Shown: piece after piece, positions 24,686 through 33,571 of the stretch | How positions within the stretch are numbered: the stretch's first letter is position 1 | How the letters are laid out: every line of letters begins with the position of its first letter | Origin: Streptosporangium carneum | GTDB taxonomy: Bacteria > Actinomycetota > Actinomycetes > Streptosporangiales > Streptosporangiaceae | Length of the DNA: 64,000 bases | Direction: 5' to 3' | Assembly (NCBI RefSeq): GCF_027922005.1 | Contig: NZ_BSEV01000004.1 | Span: 186,001-250,000 of the forward strand | The notes under the pieces: generated by a model | The model's input: only the letters and a program-made list of their open reading frames with translations | What the model was told of the DNA's origin: nothing | Database searches by the model: none | Program-made: the position numbers and the translations under genes

Positions 24686-25285
24686 ATGCTTGATGACAAC
24701 CCTGCTCCCATCGGGCGCCGTGAGCGCAAGAAGGCCGCCACCCGCCAGGCCATCGCCGACGCCGCCCTGCGGCTGTTCCTGGAGCGCGGCTACGACGACG
24801 TGGGCATCCGCGAGATCGCCGACGCCGCCGATGTGTCCACCACCACGCTGTTCAAGCACTTCCCCGTCAAAGAGGCCCTTGTCTTCGACGAGGCCGAGGA
24901 CGTCGAGACGAGCCTGCTGGCGGCCGTACGCGACCGCCCTTCCGGCCAGTCGATCCCGGCCGCGCTACGCGAGCACGCTCTGCGCTTCCGGCGGGCCGGC
25001 GCCAACAGCACCCCCGAGTTTCGGGCCTTCCTCGACCTGATCAACAGCACCCCGGCACTGAGCGACTACCAGCGGGCCATCTGGCTGCGCTACACCACCT
25101 CCCTCGCCCAAGCCATCGCCGAGGACAGCGGCCTGCCCGCCGACGACCCGGCCTGCACCGCCCTGGCCCACTTCGCCCTCGAAGCGCCCAGCTCTGTGCG
25201 TGGCCATCACGACGCCAGCGAAGCCATCACCCGCGCCTTCGACCTCCTCGACCGCGGCTGGCAGGACATCGCCCCCCAGCCGTAG
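24686..25285 (+). CDS. TetR-family regulator
   Basis: 199 residues. HTH: VGIREIADAADVSTTTLFKHF. The tail is the acyl-CoA-independent helical type with LDLINSTPALSDYQRAIWLR. It is divergent from the MFS remnant and TetX-like monooxygenase, so it likely repressed an efflux-plus-modification operon. With the exporter broken, only the monooxygenase remains to be controlled, and it would need read-through from the MFS promoter. Confidence 0.87.
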   Translation: MLDDNPAPIGRRERKKAATRQAIADAALRLFLERGYDDVGIREIADAADVSTTTLFKHFPVKEALVFDEAEDVETSLLAAVRDRPSGQSIPAALREHALRFRRAGANSTPEFRAFLDLINSTPALSDYQRAIWLRYTTSLAQAIAEDSGLPADDPACTALAHFALEAPSSVRGHHDASEAITRAFDLLDRGWQDIAPQP

Positions 25286-25313
25286 CCGACGAGCTCGCCC
25301 CTCCACCCCGGGA

Positions 25314-25343
25314 CGGCCCTTCGCTCCCGAACATGTCCCAGCC
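25314..25343 (+). repeat. Solo Tn3-type terminal repeat, copy C
   Basis: GGCCCTTCGCTCCCGAACATG then TCCCAGCC matches the repeats at 3027, 7052 and 47983. No transposase lies beside it, so it is a solo scar left by deletion. Confidence 0.6.
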
Positions 25344-25416
25344 GTCAGGTAGATCTTCATCCTTCCCGCCGGGCTTGTTCGATGGAGTGTCGGGGTCAGT
25401 GAGGGGAGAAGCGCGT

Positions 25417-25844
25417 GGGAAAGCACGGCGACGGCAAGGGCCCCAGGACAAGGAGTTCGACCTGCCGGAGGTCGTCTGCGATCCCGACCAGAACCGTAAG
25501 GCCACCGGTGACCATGCCAGTGAGGGCGAGGCAAGGACGGCGGAAAACAGTGTCCGGCCTCTCCGGTGACATCGCTGGCAGGCTCGAGCGCCTGGTCGCC
25601 TCCCTGGGCCGTCTGGAGGTGCCGGTCGAGCAGGCGCTGCGGGCGGTGCCCCGCCACGACGGCTCAAGGCAGACGCGGCATCGAGGTCCGCCGGTACGGC
25701 GACCGGCCCGTCTGGGACGAGGTCGTCGACGCCTACTTCCAGTGGGTGAACTGGGGCCAGCCAGGCCGCAGCCGGTTCGGCATGACCGTCACCCCCGACG
25801 GGCAGCAGGTGTGGCTGGACGAGCCGAGCCGGACCATCGGCTGA
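25417..25844 (+). pseudogene. Remnant of an isoaspartyl-type methyltransferase, maybe from a RiPP cluster
   Basis: One frame gives RLERLVASLGRLEVPVEQAL then RAVPRH, like the N terminus of protein-L-isoaspartate methyltransferase relatives. A second frame gives YGDRPVWDEVVDAYFQWVNW and RFGMTVTPDGQQVWLDEP, like the C terminus of methyltransferases of FxLD/ATP-grasp peptide systems. The SAM-binding core between them is missing. Just upstream, KEFDLPEVV might be a precursor-peptide remnant. The family call is from memory of such proteins and is tentative. Confidence 0.35.
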
Positions 25845-26004
25845 CCCGCTCGGTCTTCGCGGCCAGCGGACCGGAAGGCCAAAAAGCTGGCTTTTCCGCC
25901 AGCGAGAACGGCAGCGGAGAAGCCAGCCTCTGTACCCGCCATCTGGCCTGCGGTCTCTGGAGGGCACGGCCCGTTTCGGCGGTATTGCGGAAGTGGCATC
26001 CCCG

Positions 26005-26598
26005 CTAGTTGAAACAGTCCTGCTTGTTGAGCGCGATGCCGTACTCGGTGACCTTGCCGCGCGTGATGTCGAAGAAGTAGTAGGCCCTCTTGTTGCCGGG
26101 GACCTTGATCACGTAGAAGCCCTGGAAGTCTTTCTTGATGCGCGGGTAGGCCGCCTTCACCTGCTTGGCGGTGGAGCCGATCTCGATGCCTTCCGGGGTT
26201 CTCATGCCCTTCGCGGCGAAGATGGCGGCCAGTCCCACCTTCGGCGAGATGTAAATGCCAACCGAGTCCTTGGGGGTCGGGAACTTCTTCAGGTCCCAGC
26301 CGGAGCAGCCGCCGCTGCCGCCCGGCGTCTTCTGGACGACGTCTCCCGTCGTCTTGGCCTGCTTGACGGTCATGCCGAGCTTGACTGCGCCATAACCGTG
26401 GGTACCCAGCGTCGGCTTCGTCTGGGCGTTCGCCGCGGTGGCGCCGGAGACCAGCAGTGAGCCGGCGAGGAGCGAGGCCCCGATCATCGTCTTCATCACG
26501 TTCTGTCTGACCGCGAAACGCCGGTAAAGGTTCTGGGTAGAGCTACTTTTCCTCTGGTGACGCCGATCCGAGCGAGGGACCGACAAAGTTGATGTCAT
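26005..26598 (-). CDS. Secreted protein of unknown function
   Basis: 197 residues from ATG 26598 behind AAGGAGG. A signal peptide (MKTMIGASLLAGSLLVSGAT, then AANAQT) starts only at residue 34, after a basic Ser/Arg-rich extension; an internal ATG near 26498 would give a standard precursor but has no ribosome binding site. The mature part has VKLGMTVKQAKTTGDVV and GSTAKQVKAAYPRIKKDF, a pattern of short repeated alpha/beta units seen in small secreted actinomycete proteins. Two Cys (GGCSGWD and QDCFN) could form a disulfide. Its leader and operator-like sites match those of the 18-kb gene. Confidence 0.65.
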   Translation of the reverse strand: MTSTLSVPRSDRRHQRKSSSTQNLYRRFAVRQNVMKTMIGASLLAGSLLVSGATAANAQTKPTLGTHGYGAVKLGMTVKQAKTTGDVVQKTPGGSGGCSGWDLKKFPTPKDSVGIYISPKVGLAAIFAAKGMRTPEGIEIGSTAKQVKAAYPRIKKDFQGFYVIKVPGNKRAYYFFDITRGKVTEYGIALNKQDCFN

Positions 26599-26760
26599 GA
26601 GGATTCCTCCTTGCATCCGGGATGGACGAGGCCGTCGCCCACCCACCGGCGCCGGCCGGTAAAGCCGCGGATGACTACCATCGCTGCGGAGTTTCCTCTG
26701 ACCAGGCCGCTGATTCGTAATACAAACAACTTCATCTGGTGGGCAATGCAAACAATGTCA
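26599..26760 (-). promoter_or_regulatory. Duplicated leader with MarR-type sites
   Basis: TTCGTAATACAAA (26714-26726) and TGGGCAATGCAAA (26740-26752) resemble the MarR sites at 18150-18189. Downstream on the minus strand, about 105 bp including GCAAGGAGGAATCCTCATG matches the leader at 18198-18308. In contrast to the 18-kb copy, the two sites here have the same orientation. Confidence 0.6.
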
Positions 26761-26830
26761 GGCACTCTGAGAGGCGCCTCCGAGGAGGATCGATACGGAT
26801 TCTGGTGGCAGCGCAGGAAGCAGTGCCGTT

Positions 26831-26977
26831 TCAGCAGCTCAGGTGCGATGAGTATCGGCCGGGCATGAACAACACATTGGAGGCGCCGACCGGCCGCCCG
26901 CCGATCGCTGCCCCCGCTGCCGCGACCGCGGTCAGGGCGCAGGCGACGACGACGCGTACGCGGACGCTGTTTCCCAT
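26831..26977 (-). CDS. Small putative secreted peptide or gene fragment
   Basis: 48 codons from ATG 26977 with GGAGG nine bases upstream. MGNSVRVRVVVACALTAVAA then AGAAIGGRPVGAS is a good signal peptide, but only about 17 residues follow. It may be the surviving start of a longer secreted protein. No family is recognised. Confidence 0.4.
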   Translation of the reverse strand: MGNSVRVRVVVACALTAVAAAGAAIGGRPVGASNVLFMPGRYSSHLSC

Positions 26978-27165
26978 GGCGCTGTCCTCCGAATTACCGA
27001 AGTGCCGCGATCCGGCTTCGTGGTTGACCGTGGTTGTCAGCCGCTGATGAGAAAGGTAGGAGTGCAGGGCTCTGTCCCGAATCACCGCGTTGCGGACATT
27101 CCGTGTAGCTCATATGAGGGACAAGCGCGGCGACATCGGGATCAGAGATCGCTAGGCTCTGAGCC

Positions 27166-28341
27166 ATGTCGGGGACCTGGGCCGGCGACCGCTTACGGAG
27201 GTTGCGGGAGGTGTGGCGCGTCTACGACGCCACGGTGTGGGACCGGTGGCTGGCCGTCGTGTCCACTGTGCTGGCGTTCGTGCCGACGCTGTCGATCATG
27301 AGCGTCCAGTTCGGCAACCTGCCAGGACGCCCGGCCGACGCGTTCCAGATCGTCCTGATCCTGGCCCAGACGGTGCCTCTGGCCGTGCGTACCCGATGGC
27401 CCGCCGCGTGTCTGGCGATCAACGGCACGGCTTTCGTGGTCCACGAGGCGCTCGGCTATCCGATGCATTTCGGCACCGTGACGGTGTACATCGCGCTGTA
27501 CTCGGTGGGCGCGCACCAGGAGCGGTTCCGGCGCGTCATCGCCGTCGTGGCGTCGGCCGCGTACGTCGTGCTGTGCGTGGCCATGGTCCTGCTCGGCGAA
27601 CCGGCTCTGCAGAGCGAGTTCCTGGTGTTCTACCTGCTTTTCGCCGTGTGCTGGCTGGGCGGCACCTTCGTACGCGGGCAGCGGCTCCAGGAGGCCGAGC
27701 GACGGCGGCTCGCCACCGAGGCCGCGGCCGCCGCGGAGCGGGCGCGCATCGCGCGGGAGCTGCACGACGTGGTGACCCACCACGTCACCGCCATCGTCGT
27801 GCAGGCCGACGCCACGCAGTTCGTGGCCACGTCGCCGGAGCGCGTGGTCACGGCACTGTCCACGATCGGCGGCGCCGGCCGCCGAGCCCTGGCCGAACTG
27901 CGGTATCTGCTGGACGTGCTGGAGGCGACCGGAGAGTCGGCCACGCCCGTCGTGGGCAGCGTGCGAGACCTGGTCGAACAGACCCGAAGCGGCGGCCAGC
28001 CGATCGAACTGGTGGAGGACGGCGACCAGCCCTCACTCCCGGTCGGCGTGGGACTGGCCGTGTACCGGGTGGTGCAGGAGGGCCTGACGAACGCCGTCAA
28101 GTACGCCGAAGGCCGCCCCACCGCCGTTCGCATCGGCTACCGGGACGACCGCGTCGAGGTCGAGGTGACGAACGCCGCCGCCGCGGTCCCCGTCGGCGCG
28201 AGAAGCAGCCTCTCCGGCGGCCGCGGCCTGGCCGGACTGCGCGACCGGATAGGCGCGCTGGGCGGCGAGCTGGCCGCGGGCGAGCAACCGGACGGCGGTT
28301 TCCGAGTCTCCGCGTCGATCCCCGTAGGCGGTACCGAATGA
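27166..28341 (+). CDS. NarL-class sensor histidine kinase
   Basis: 391 residues. The N-terminal half has about five membrane helices (LAVVSTVLAFVPTLSIMSV onward). The phosphoacceptor box is RARIARELHDVVTHHVTAIV (HisKA_3, His in ELHD). The ATPase has VVQEGLTNAVKYAEG (N box) and SGGRGLAGLRDRIGALGG (G box). There is no extracellular sensor domain of note, so it may sense membrane state. The stop overlaps the start of the response regulator. It is paralogous to the kinase at 34390. Confidence 0.9.
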   Translation: MSGTWAGDRLRRLREVWRVYDATVWDRWLAVVSTVLAFVPTLSIMSVQFGNLPGRPADAFQIVLILAQTVPLAVRTRWPAACLAINGTAFVVHEALGYPMHFGTVTVYIALYSVGAHQERFRRVIAVVASAAYVVLCVAMVLLGEPALQSEFLVFYLLFAVCWLGGTFVRGQRLQEAERRRLATEAAAAAERARIARELHDVVTHHVTAIVVQADATQFVATSPERVVTALSTIGGAGRRALAELRYLLDVLEATGESATPVVGSVRDLVEQTRSGGQPIELVEDGDQPSLPVGVGLAVYRVVQEGLTNAVKYAEGRPTAVRIGYRDDRVEVEVTNAAAAVPVGARSSLSGGRGLAGLRDRIGALGGELAAGEQPDGGFRVSASIPVGGTE

Positions 28342-29009
28342 CCATCCGTGTGATGATCTGCGAGGACCAGGAGGTCGTCCGTACCGGCTACGTGACGGCG
28401 TTCGACGCGCAGCCGGACATGGCGGTGGTCGGCGTGGCCGCCGACGGCCCGGCCGCAGTCGAGGCGGTCACCAGCCTGAAGCCCGACGTGGTGGTCATGG
28501 ACATCCACATGCCGCTGATGGACGGCATCGAGGTGACGAGGCGCATCGCTGGCCCCGGTGTCGTGGTGCCGCCGAAGGTACTGGTGGTGACCACGTTCAA
28601 CGTGGACAAGTACGTCTACGAAGCCCTGCGTGCCGGAGCCAGCGGCTTCCTTCTGAAGGACGCCCCTCTACTGGAGCTGGTGAACGGCGTCCGCACCGTC
28701 GCCCGCGGAGAGTCCCTGCTGTCCCCCACCGTGACCCGTACCCTGATAGGTCGCTTCGCCGACCGCCTCCGCCCGGCCGTCCCCACCTCCGACGAGGGTC
28801 CGCTGGCCGTCCTGGCTCCCCGTGAACGCGAGGTACTGCGGCTGATCGCCCGTGGCCTCTCCAACGCCGAGATAGCCGCGGAACTGGTAATCAGCTTCGA
28901 GACCGTCCGAACCTACGTCTCCCGGATCCTCACCAAACTGGACCTACGCGACCGCGTCCAAGCCGTGGTCTTCGCCTACCGCACAGGCGTCGCCGACGAC
29001 GACCGCTGA
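28338..29009 (+). CDS. NarL/LuxR-type response regulator
   Basis: 223 residues from ATG 28338. Receiver: MICEDQEVVRTG (acidic pair), VVVMDIHMPLMDG (phospho-Asp), VVTTFNVDKYVYEALRAGAS and FLLKDAP (Lys). The output HTH is LAPREREVLRLIARGLSNAE through TVRTYVSRILTKLDLRDRVQ. It is the cognate partner of the upstream kinase and activates unknown targets by binding DNA when phosphorylated. An IS3 fragment starts about 15 bp after its stop. Confidence 0.9.
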   Translation: MTIRVMICEDQEVVRTGYVTAFDAQPDMAVVGVAADGPAAVEAVTSLKPDVVVMDIHMPLMDGIEVTRRIAGPGVVVPPKVLVVTTFNVDKYVYEALRAGASGFLLKDAPLLELVNGVRTVARGESLLSPTVTRTLIGRFADRLRPAVPTSDEGPLAVLAPREREVLRLIARGLSNAEIAAELVISFETVRTYVSRILTKLDLRDRVQAVVFAYRTGVADDDR

Positions 29010-29023
29010 AACCGGCAAGCGCC

Positions 29024-29461
29024 TTGCACCCTGACGCCGCGCTGACCTGCGCCTCGCTGCAGGTGGCGGCGGCCACTCGGGGCGGTGACGTGGACGAGGT
29101 GATCTTCCATTCGGACCGCGGCTCGGAACACACGGTTGCCCGCTACCAGGAGCCATGCCGGCGCCTGGGCGTGGTCCAGTCCATGGGCTGCGCGCTCGAC
29201 AACGCAGCCGCCGAGGCGTTCAACAGCACGCTCAAAGTCGAGTACGTGCACCGCCACCAGTTCCGTACTCGGGCCGAGGCCCGTCTGAAGATCGCCACCT
29301 GGATCGCCGACTTCTACAACACCACCCGGTGGCACAGCGCCAACGACGGCCTGCCGCCCATCACATTCGAACGTCACATGATCGAGAGAAGGACAGCCTC
29401 AGTCGCGAACTTCGCCTGTCTTTCCGCACCGTCCGCAAGTTCGCCAACGCCGCGAGCGTGA
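29024..29461 (+). pseudogene. IS3-family transposase (OrfB) C-terminal fragment
   Basis: VIFHSDRGSEHTVARYQE holds the second catalytic Asp; GCALDNAAAEAFNSTLKVEY holds the catalytic Glu; FYNTTRWHSANDGLPPITFE is the usual end. The first Asp and the N-terminal HTH are absent. It begins immediately after the response regulator gene. Confidence 0.75.
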
Positions 29462-29532
29462 ACGAACTCCTGGCTCCGACTCTCGATCGCTCCAGCAAGC
29501 TGGATGCGTCCAAGCCCTGTCTCACCCGCAGG

Positions 29533-29956
29533 TGAAACGAAGGCTGCACCAACGCCATTCAGCTCCACGCCAAGATCAAGGCCCAGGGCTTCACCGGCAG
29601 TCCCCCACTGTCCAGGGCTGGCTCAAACCGCTGCGTGGACACCGTGACGTGCGACAAGAGCCTAGCCCGCCGCCCAGACCCCGCCGCGCCACCGGCTGGA
29701 TCATGAAGCGCCCCGACCGTCTGGACGCCGAAGGAAAGGCCGGGCTGGAGCAGATTCTTGCCGACTGTCCCGAACTCGCCACCACCGCAGGACTGGTTCG
29801 CGACGCGATCACCCTGCGGTCCAGGCCGGGCTGACACTGCCCTACAGCAGCGGCGCCGTCGAAGGAACCGTCAACAAGATCAAATTCTTGAAGAGGCAGA
29901 TGTTTGGCCGCGCCAACTTCGACCTCCTCCGGGTCCGCGTTCTCCGTTACACGTGA
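29533..29956 (+). pseudogene. ISL3-family transposase remnant, multiple frameshifts
   Basis: GCTNAIQLHAKIKAQGFTGS, a frame change, then PTVQGWLKPLRG, LDAEGKAGLEQILADCPELA and, in another frame, GLTLPYSSGAVEGTVNKIKF then LKRQMFGRANFDLLR. These match the C-terminal half of ISL3 transposases. At least two frameshifts make it dead. Confidence 0.7.
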
Positions 29957-30008
29957 CAGAGCGTCCCCTGTTGAGCCGCGACCGAGAATGTCAGTGGTGG
30001 GCGCGGAT

Positions 30009-30965
30009 CTATCCGAGCTGGATGACATGCTTGCCGCGCACGCCTCCGGCCTCCAGGGCACGGTGCGCGTTGGCGATGTCCGCCAGGGAGTGGACGGTGT
30101 CCACGACCGGGCGGACGTCACCGTTTTCCGCGTGACGGGCCAGCTCGGCGAACAGTTCGTGGCGGGGGTTGCCGCTGAAAAAGCGCACCCTTCGGCTTCC
30201 GTGAACGGCTGAGCCCATGATGTATCCGAGGCTGGCCAGCAGGCGGTCGAGGTCGAAGGAGACCGCCACCATGCGCCCGCCCGGAGCCAGCAGTCGCCGG
30301 AAGGCGGAGTGCTGAGTGCCGACCGTGTCCAGGACGACGTCGTAGCCGCCCAACGCGGACGGATGAGTCGTCCGGTAGTCGAAGACCTCGTCGGCGCCAA
30401 GGTCGCGGACGAAGTCAAGGTTGGTCGCGCCCGCGAGTGCGGTGACATGCGCGCCGTACAGCTTGCCGATCTGGACCGCGACGCTGCCGACGCCGCCGCT
30501 CGCGCCCCGCACCAGCAGGCGCTCACCGGGCGAGAGCCGGGCCTTGTCACGCAGACCGGTGATCGAGGTCGTCCCACCCGCCAGCAGCGAGACCGCCTCC
30601 ACCGGCGTGAGGTTGCGGGGAGCAAGCGAGAACTGGCGGGGGCGGACCGCGACGTACTCCGCGGCGCTGCCGAACGAGCGCCCCATGAACCCCCACACCC
30701 GGTCCCCTTCGCGCCACCCCTCCACCCCGGGTCCGACCGCGGCGATCTCGCCCGCATAGTCGATGCCCACTCGCTGGGGAAAGCGGAATCCTGTCACCAG
30801 GCGCACCTTTCCGGCCCTGCCGGACAGCTCGCCGCCGTTGACGGTGGTGGCGTGCACACGGACCAGCACCTGGCCGGGGCCGACCTCTGGCACCGGCACC
30901 TCGCCCTCGTAGAGCACCTCCGGCGGGCCGTAGCTGTCGTAGAGGGCGGCGCGCATCTGGTTCAC
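30009..30965 (-). CDS. NAD(P)H-dependent quinone oxidoreductase (MDR family)
   Basis: About 318 residues from GTG 30965 behind AAGGAG. N-terminal GroES fold: VLVRVHATTVNGGELSGRAG and VGIDYAGEIAAVGPGV. Cofactor motif: LLVRGASGGVGSVAVQIGKL. No zinc ligands. It is divergent from a TetR gene with about 85 bp between starts, so it is a one-gene inducible reductase module much like the one at 14771. Confidence 0.86.
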   Translation of the reverse strand: MNQMRAALYDSYGPPEVLYEGEVPVPEVGPGQVLVRVHATTVNGGELSGRAGKVRLVTGFRFPQRVGIDYAGEIAAVGPGVEGWREGDRVWGFMGRSFGSAAEYVAVRPRQFSLAPRNLTPVEAVSLLAGGTTSITGLRDKARLSPGERLLVRGASGGVGSVAVQIGKLYGAHVTALAGATNLDFVRDLGADEVFDYRTTHPSALGGYDVVLDTVGTQHSAFRRLLAPGGRMVAVSFDLDRLLASLGYIMGSAVHGSRRVRFFSGNPRHELFAELARHAENGDVRPVVDTVHSLADIANAHRALEAGGVRGKHVIQLG

Positions 30966-31029
30966 GGATCTCCTTCGGGTGGCGAGCTGGTGTTCAGCCA
31001 CGTTAACGCCGTAACCGGACGACTCCTTC

Positions 31030-31045
31030 CACTTACGCTAAAGTG
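31030..31045. promoter_or_regulatory. Short inverted repeat in divergent tetR promoter
   Basis: CACTT and AAGTG flank ACGCTA just before the tetR start. It is short, but lies where both promoters should overlap. Tentative operator. Confidence 0.35.
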
Positions 31046-31051
31046 AGAGAC

Positions 31052-31684
31052 ATGCCTACTCAGCCCTATCGGAAGCCGGGGCTACGCGCCGACGCGGCGC
31101 ACAACCGCGACCGCATCCTCGAGGCCGCCCGCGAGGCGTTCACGGCCGGAGGGATCGATGTCCCGCTCACGGCAATCGCCCGTCGCGCAGGCGTGGGCGT
31201 GGCCACGCTCTACCGCCGCTTTCCCACCCGCGCCGCGCTCGTCACCGAGGCCTTCTCCGAGCAGCTCGCCGCCTGTGTCGCCGCGCTGGACGAGGCGCTC
31301 GCCGATCCCGACGCCTGGCACGGGTTCTGCGCCTTCATCGAGAAGGTCTGCTCCATGCAGGCCGCCGACCGGGGCTTCACCGCAGCGTTTCTGTCGCGCT
31401 TCCCGGATGCGATCGACTACGACCACATGCGAGTCCATGCCGAGAGCCAGCTTGCCGAGCTGGTACGGCGGGCCAAGACGGCAGGGCGGCTCCGCGCAGA
31501 CTTCGACGAGTCCGATGTCACGCTGCTGCTCCTGGCCAACGGTGGCATGGTCGCAGAATCACCGGAGGAGTCGCTGGTCGCGTCCCGGCGCTTGGTCGGC
31601 TACCTCCTCCAGTCCTTCCGCGCCGACCGGACTGAGCCCCTGCCTCCACCGGCTCCCCTCGGCTTGCACAGGCTCCATCAATGA
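31052..31684 (+). CDS. TetR-family regulator
   Basis: 210 residues from ATG 31052 (a GTG nine bases earlier is possible). HTH: VPLTAIARRAGVGVATLYRRFPTRAAL split by one turn. The C-terminal SBD-like helices include DYDHMRVHAESQLAELVRRA. It is divergent from the quinone reductase and probably represses it. Confidence 0.86.
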   Translation: MPTQPYRKPGLRADAAHNRDRILEAAREAFTAGGIDVPLTAIARRAGVGVATLYRRFPTRAALVTEAFSEQLAACVAALDEALADPDAWHGFCAFIEKVCSMQAADRGFTAAFLSRFPDAIDYDHMRVHAESQLAELVRRAKTAGRLRADFDESDVTLLLLANGGMVAESPEESLVASRRLVGYLLQSFRADRTEPLPPPAPLGLHRLHQ

Positions 31685-32037
31685 TCCGAACCACCACCTC
31701 AACAACGGCGAGGGTCCTTCTACATCACCCTGAGTCACCGATCATCAAAAGTGAACCAGAGCCCGTATAGTTCATCGGCGACGTCTCGACGGTCACCGCA
31801 GCGGTGCCTGCGATGGCGGGTCAACCATCGTATGTTGGCCGTCAGCGTTGGATTGGGGACGCCGACCCGCCTGAACTCCCAGCTCGCCACCCGGCAAGTT
31901 CGCTCGCTGACCTTGAACGCCTACAGCGCCGTTTGGCCGATCTGGTCATCGACACGCACGTTGACGGTTCGGGCTGCGACCGGCCACCAGCCGAACGAAG
32001 CAGCCGGGGCGTGACGGCGCTGGCGCGGGCCGTCGTG
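31685..32037. other. 353-bp stretch without a recognisable gene
   Basis: Short frames exist (for example LADLERLQRRLADLVIDTHV) but match nothing I know. It separates two regulatory genes of different systems. Confidence 0.4.
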
Positions 32038-32454
32038 TCAGTGCGGTCGGTCTGACTCCCTGGCCGGCCGCTCGACGGCGGTGATCTGGAGGGTGTCGAT
32101 CCGGTGGCGCAGCCGGGCGGGCATGACCCGCCGTACGGTGTTCAGCGCCCGTGCCGCGGCCTCCTCGATGCCGGCTCCGGACACGGCGGCGGTCTGGAGC
32201 GCGACGGCCAGGGCGACGGCCTGCTCGTCGTCGAACAACAACGGGGGCAGGTCCGCGTCCGCTTCGAGTCGGTAACCGCCGTCGGGACCCTTGGTCGCCA
32301 CGATGGGGTAACCGAGTTCGCGCAGGCGGTCGACGTCCCGGCGCACAGTACGCGCACTGATGTCCAGCCGTTCGGCCAGCAGCGCCCCCGGCCAGTCCCT
32401 GCGCGCCTGAAGCAGCGAGAGCAACGCCAGCAGTCGCGCGGAGGTCTTCGGCAT
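32038..32454 (-). CDS. YafY/WYL-type HTH regulator, short form
   Basis: 138 residues from ATG 32454. MPKTSARLLALLSLLQARRD and DISARTVRRDVDRLRELGYP are the HTH_11 domain of WYL regulators, followed by GGYRLEADADLPPLLFDDEQ. Typical relatives have about 320 residues with a WYL ligand domain; here the protein stops after the first linker helices, so it may be truncated. It is divergent from a VOC protein, a common actinomycete pairing. Confidence 0.75.
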   Translation of the reverse strand: MPKTSARLLALLSLLQARRDWPGALLAERLDISARTVRRDVDRLRELGYPIVATKGPDGGYRLEADADLPPLLFDDEQAVALAVALQTAAVSGAGIEEAAARALNTVRRVMPARLRHRIDTLQITAVERPARESDRPH

Positions 32455-32565
32455 GACCTGATACTGCCCTGAGAAGCGGCCACAACCTGACCTCTTCCTC
32501 TGTGACTGTTGTCTCGCGCCGGACAACGGCGTCCAGAAACGACAATCAATGGTCAGGAGCCGAAT

Positions 32566-32988
32566 ATGGCCGTCAAGTCCGTGACTCATCTGAACTTCCG
32601 TGGCGACGCCCGCGCGGCGCTCGAGTTCTACCAGTCCGTTTTCGGCGGTGACCTCGCCGCCGTCACCTACAAGGACGCCGGGAGCGTGCAGGACCCCGCC
32701 GAGGCGGACCAGGTGATGTGGGGCCAGGTGCTCGCCGGCAACGGCTTCCACGTGATGGCCTACGACGTGCCCTCGCGGATGCCGTGGAACCAGGGCGAGA
32801 ACTCCTTCTTCGTCTCCCTGCGCGGCGAGAGCGCGCAGGAGGTCACCGCGTACTGGGACAAGCTGTCCGAGGGCGCTACCGTCGTGCAGCCGCTGGGGCC
32901 CGCGCAGTGGGCGCCGCTCTACGGCATGCTCAAGGACCGCTTCGGCGTCGTCTGGGTCGTGGACGTCGTGAGCGAGTACAACGGCTGA
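32566..32988 (+). CDS. VOC-superfamily protein (PhnB/glyoxalase-like)
   Basis: 140 residues from ATG 32566 behind AGGAG. LNFRGDARAALEFYQSVFGG is the signature of PhnB-like (3-demethylubiquinone-type) VOC proteins; FGVVWVVDV ends the second beta-alpha unit. VOC enzymes bind a metal and act on small electrophiles or drugs; the ligand is unknown. A strong hairpin follows. Confidence 0.83.
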   Translation: MAVKSVTHLNFRGDARAALEFYQSVFGGDLAAVTYKDAGSVQDPAEADQVMWGQVLAGNGFHVMAYDVPSRMPWNQGENSFFVSLRGESAQEVTAYWDKLSEGATVVQPLGPAQWAPLYGMLKDRFGVVWVVDVVSEYNG

Positions 32989-32997
32989 ACAACACAC

Positions 32998-33026
32998 GTG
33001 GTGCGGGAGCGCGCTTCCCGCACCAC
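32998..33026 (+). terminator. Hairpin terminator after VOC gene
   Basis: GTGGTGCGGGA and TCCCGCACCAC form a perfect 11-bp stem with a 7-base loop ten bases after the stop. Confidence 0.8.
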
Positions 33027-33164
33027 CCCCAGGGCCACCGAAGAGACCGAAGGAGACAGCCTTTTTCAACCTGACAGTGCAGGGCAGCATGCAGGGAGGT
33101 GGGTTGAGATGAGTCCCCCGGCAAGACAGCAGTCGACCCAGATCCGATATCCCAACCGGGAGCC

Positions 33165-33275
33165 TCGTCGCTGTCTTACCCTGCCGCGATTGCGCTGTCC
33201 GACCGCACTCTTGTCCGCCTGGCCGACCTGATCCGCGCCCACCGCGCCGAACGGTGCTCCCGATGGCGCCGCGGG
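33165..33275 (+). pseudogene. IS5-family transposase N-terminal scrap
   Basis: LSYPAAIALSDRTLVRLADL followed by IRAHRAERCSRWRR matches the N terminus of IS5-group transposases and the 22.5-kb copy (RAERRCRWRRL). The frame then changes to unrelated sequence. Only about 35 codons remain. Confidence 0.55.
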
Positions 33276-33571
33276 GGTGTCCCCGCATGGTGGACAGTCG
33301 CCGGTAGGTCGCGCGGGGGACGAGTGCGGTGCGCCGGGGGGCCGCCGCTCCCTGTCGTGTGGTGCGGGCGCCGCTGGGGATGTGCGCCGTCTGCGGCGGC
33401 GTCGGAAGCGGCCGAGGGGCGTGCGGCCGATCTCATGTGCTGTTGTTGTCCCCCATGCGAGCTACCGGTGATTGTCCACCTGGTGGGGACGATCCCGGCG
33501 CGCCGGATGCCTAGCGTTTCCCGGTGTAGCGGCGGAGTCCCGCCGTGTGACCCGCACCTGAGGGAGTCGTC
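33276..33571. other. Promoter-containing gap before CPBP gene
   Basis: About 300 bp with no convincing gene; the frames here are Arg/Gly-rich. The promoter of the CPBP-kinase-regulator operon must lie here. No clear operator was found. Confidence 0.4.

Noticed and set aside
27213..28337. Long plus-strand frame overlapping the first histidine kinase
   Set aside because: It is the response regulator's frame extended backwards through the kinase gene; its N-terminal 375 residues are low-complexity Arg/Gly/Ala and the kinase frame has all motifs.
32038..33288. 416-codon minus-strand frame
   Set aside because: Only its last 138 codons form the WYL-type regulator; the upstream part is antisense to the VOC gene.
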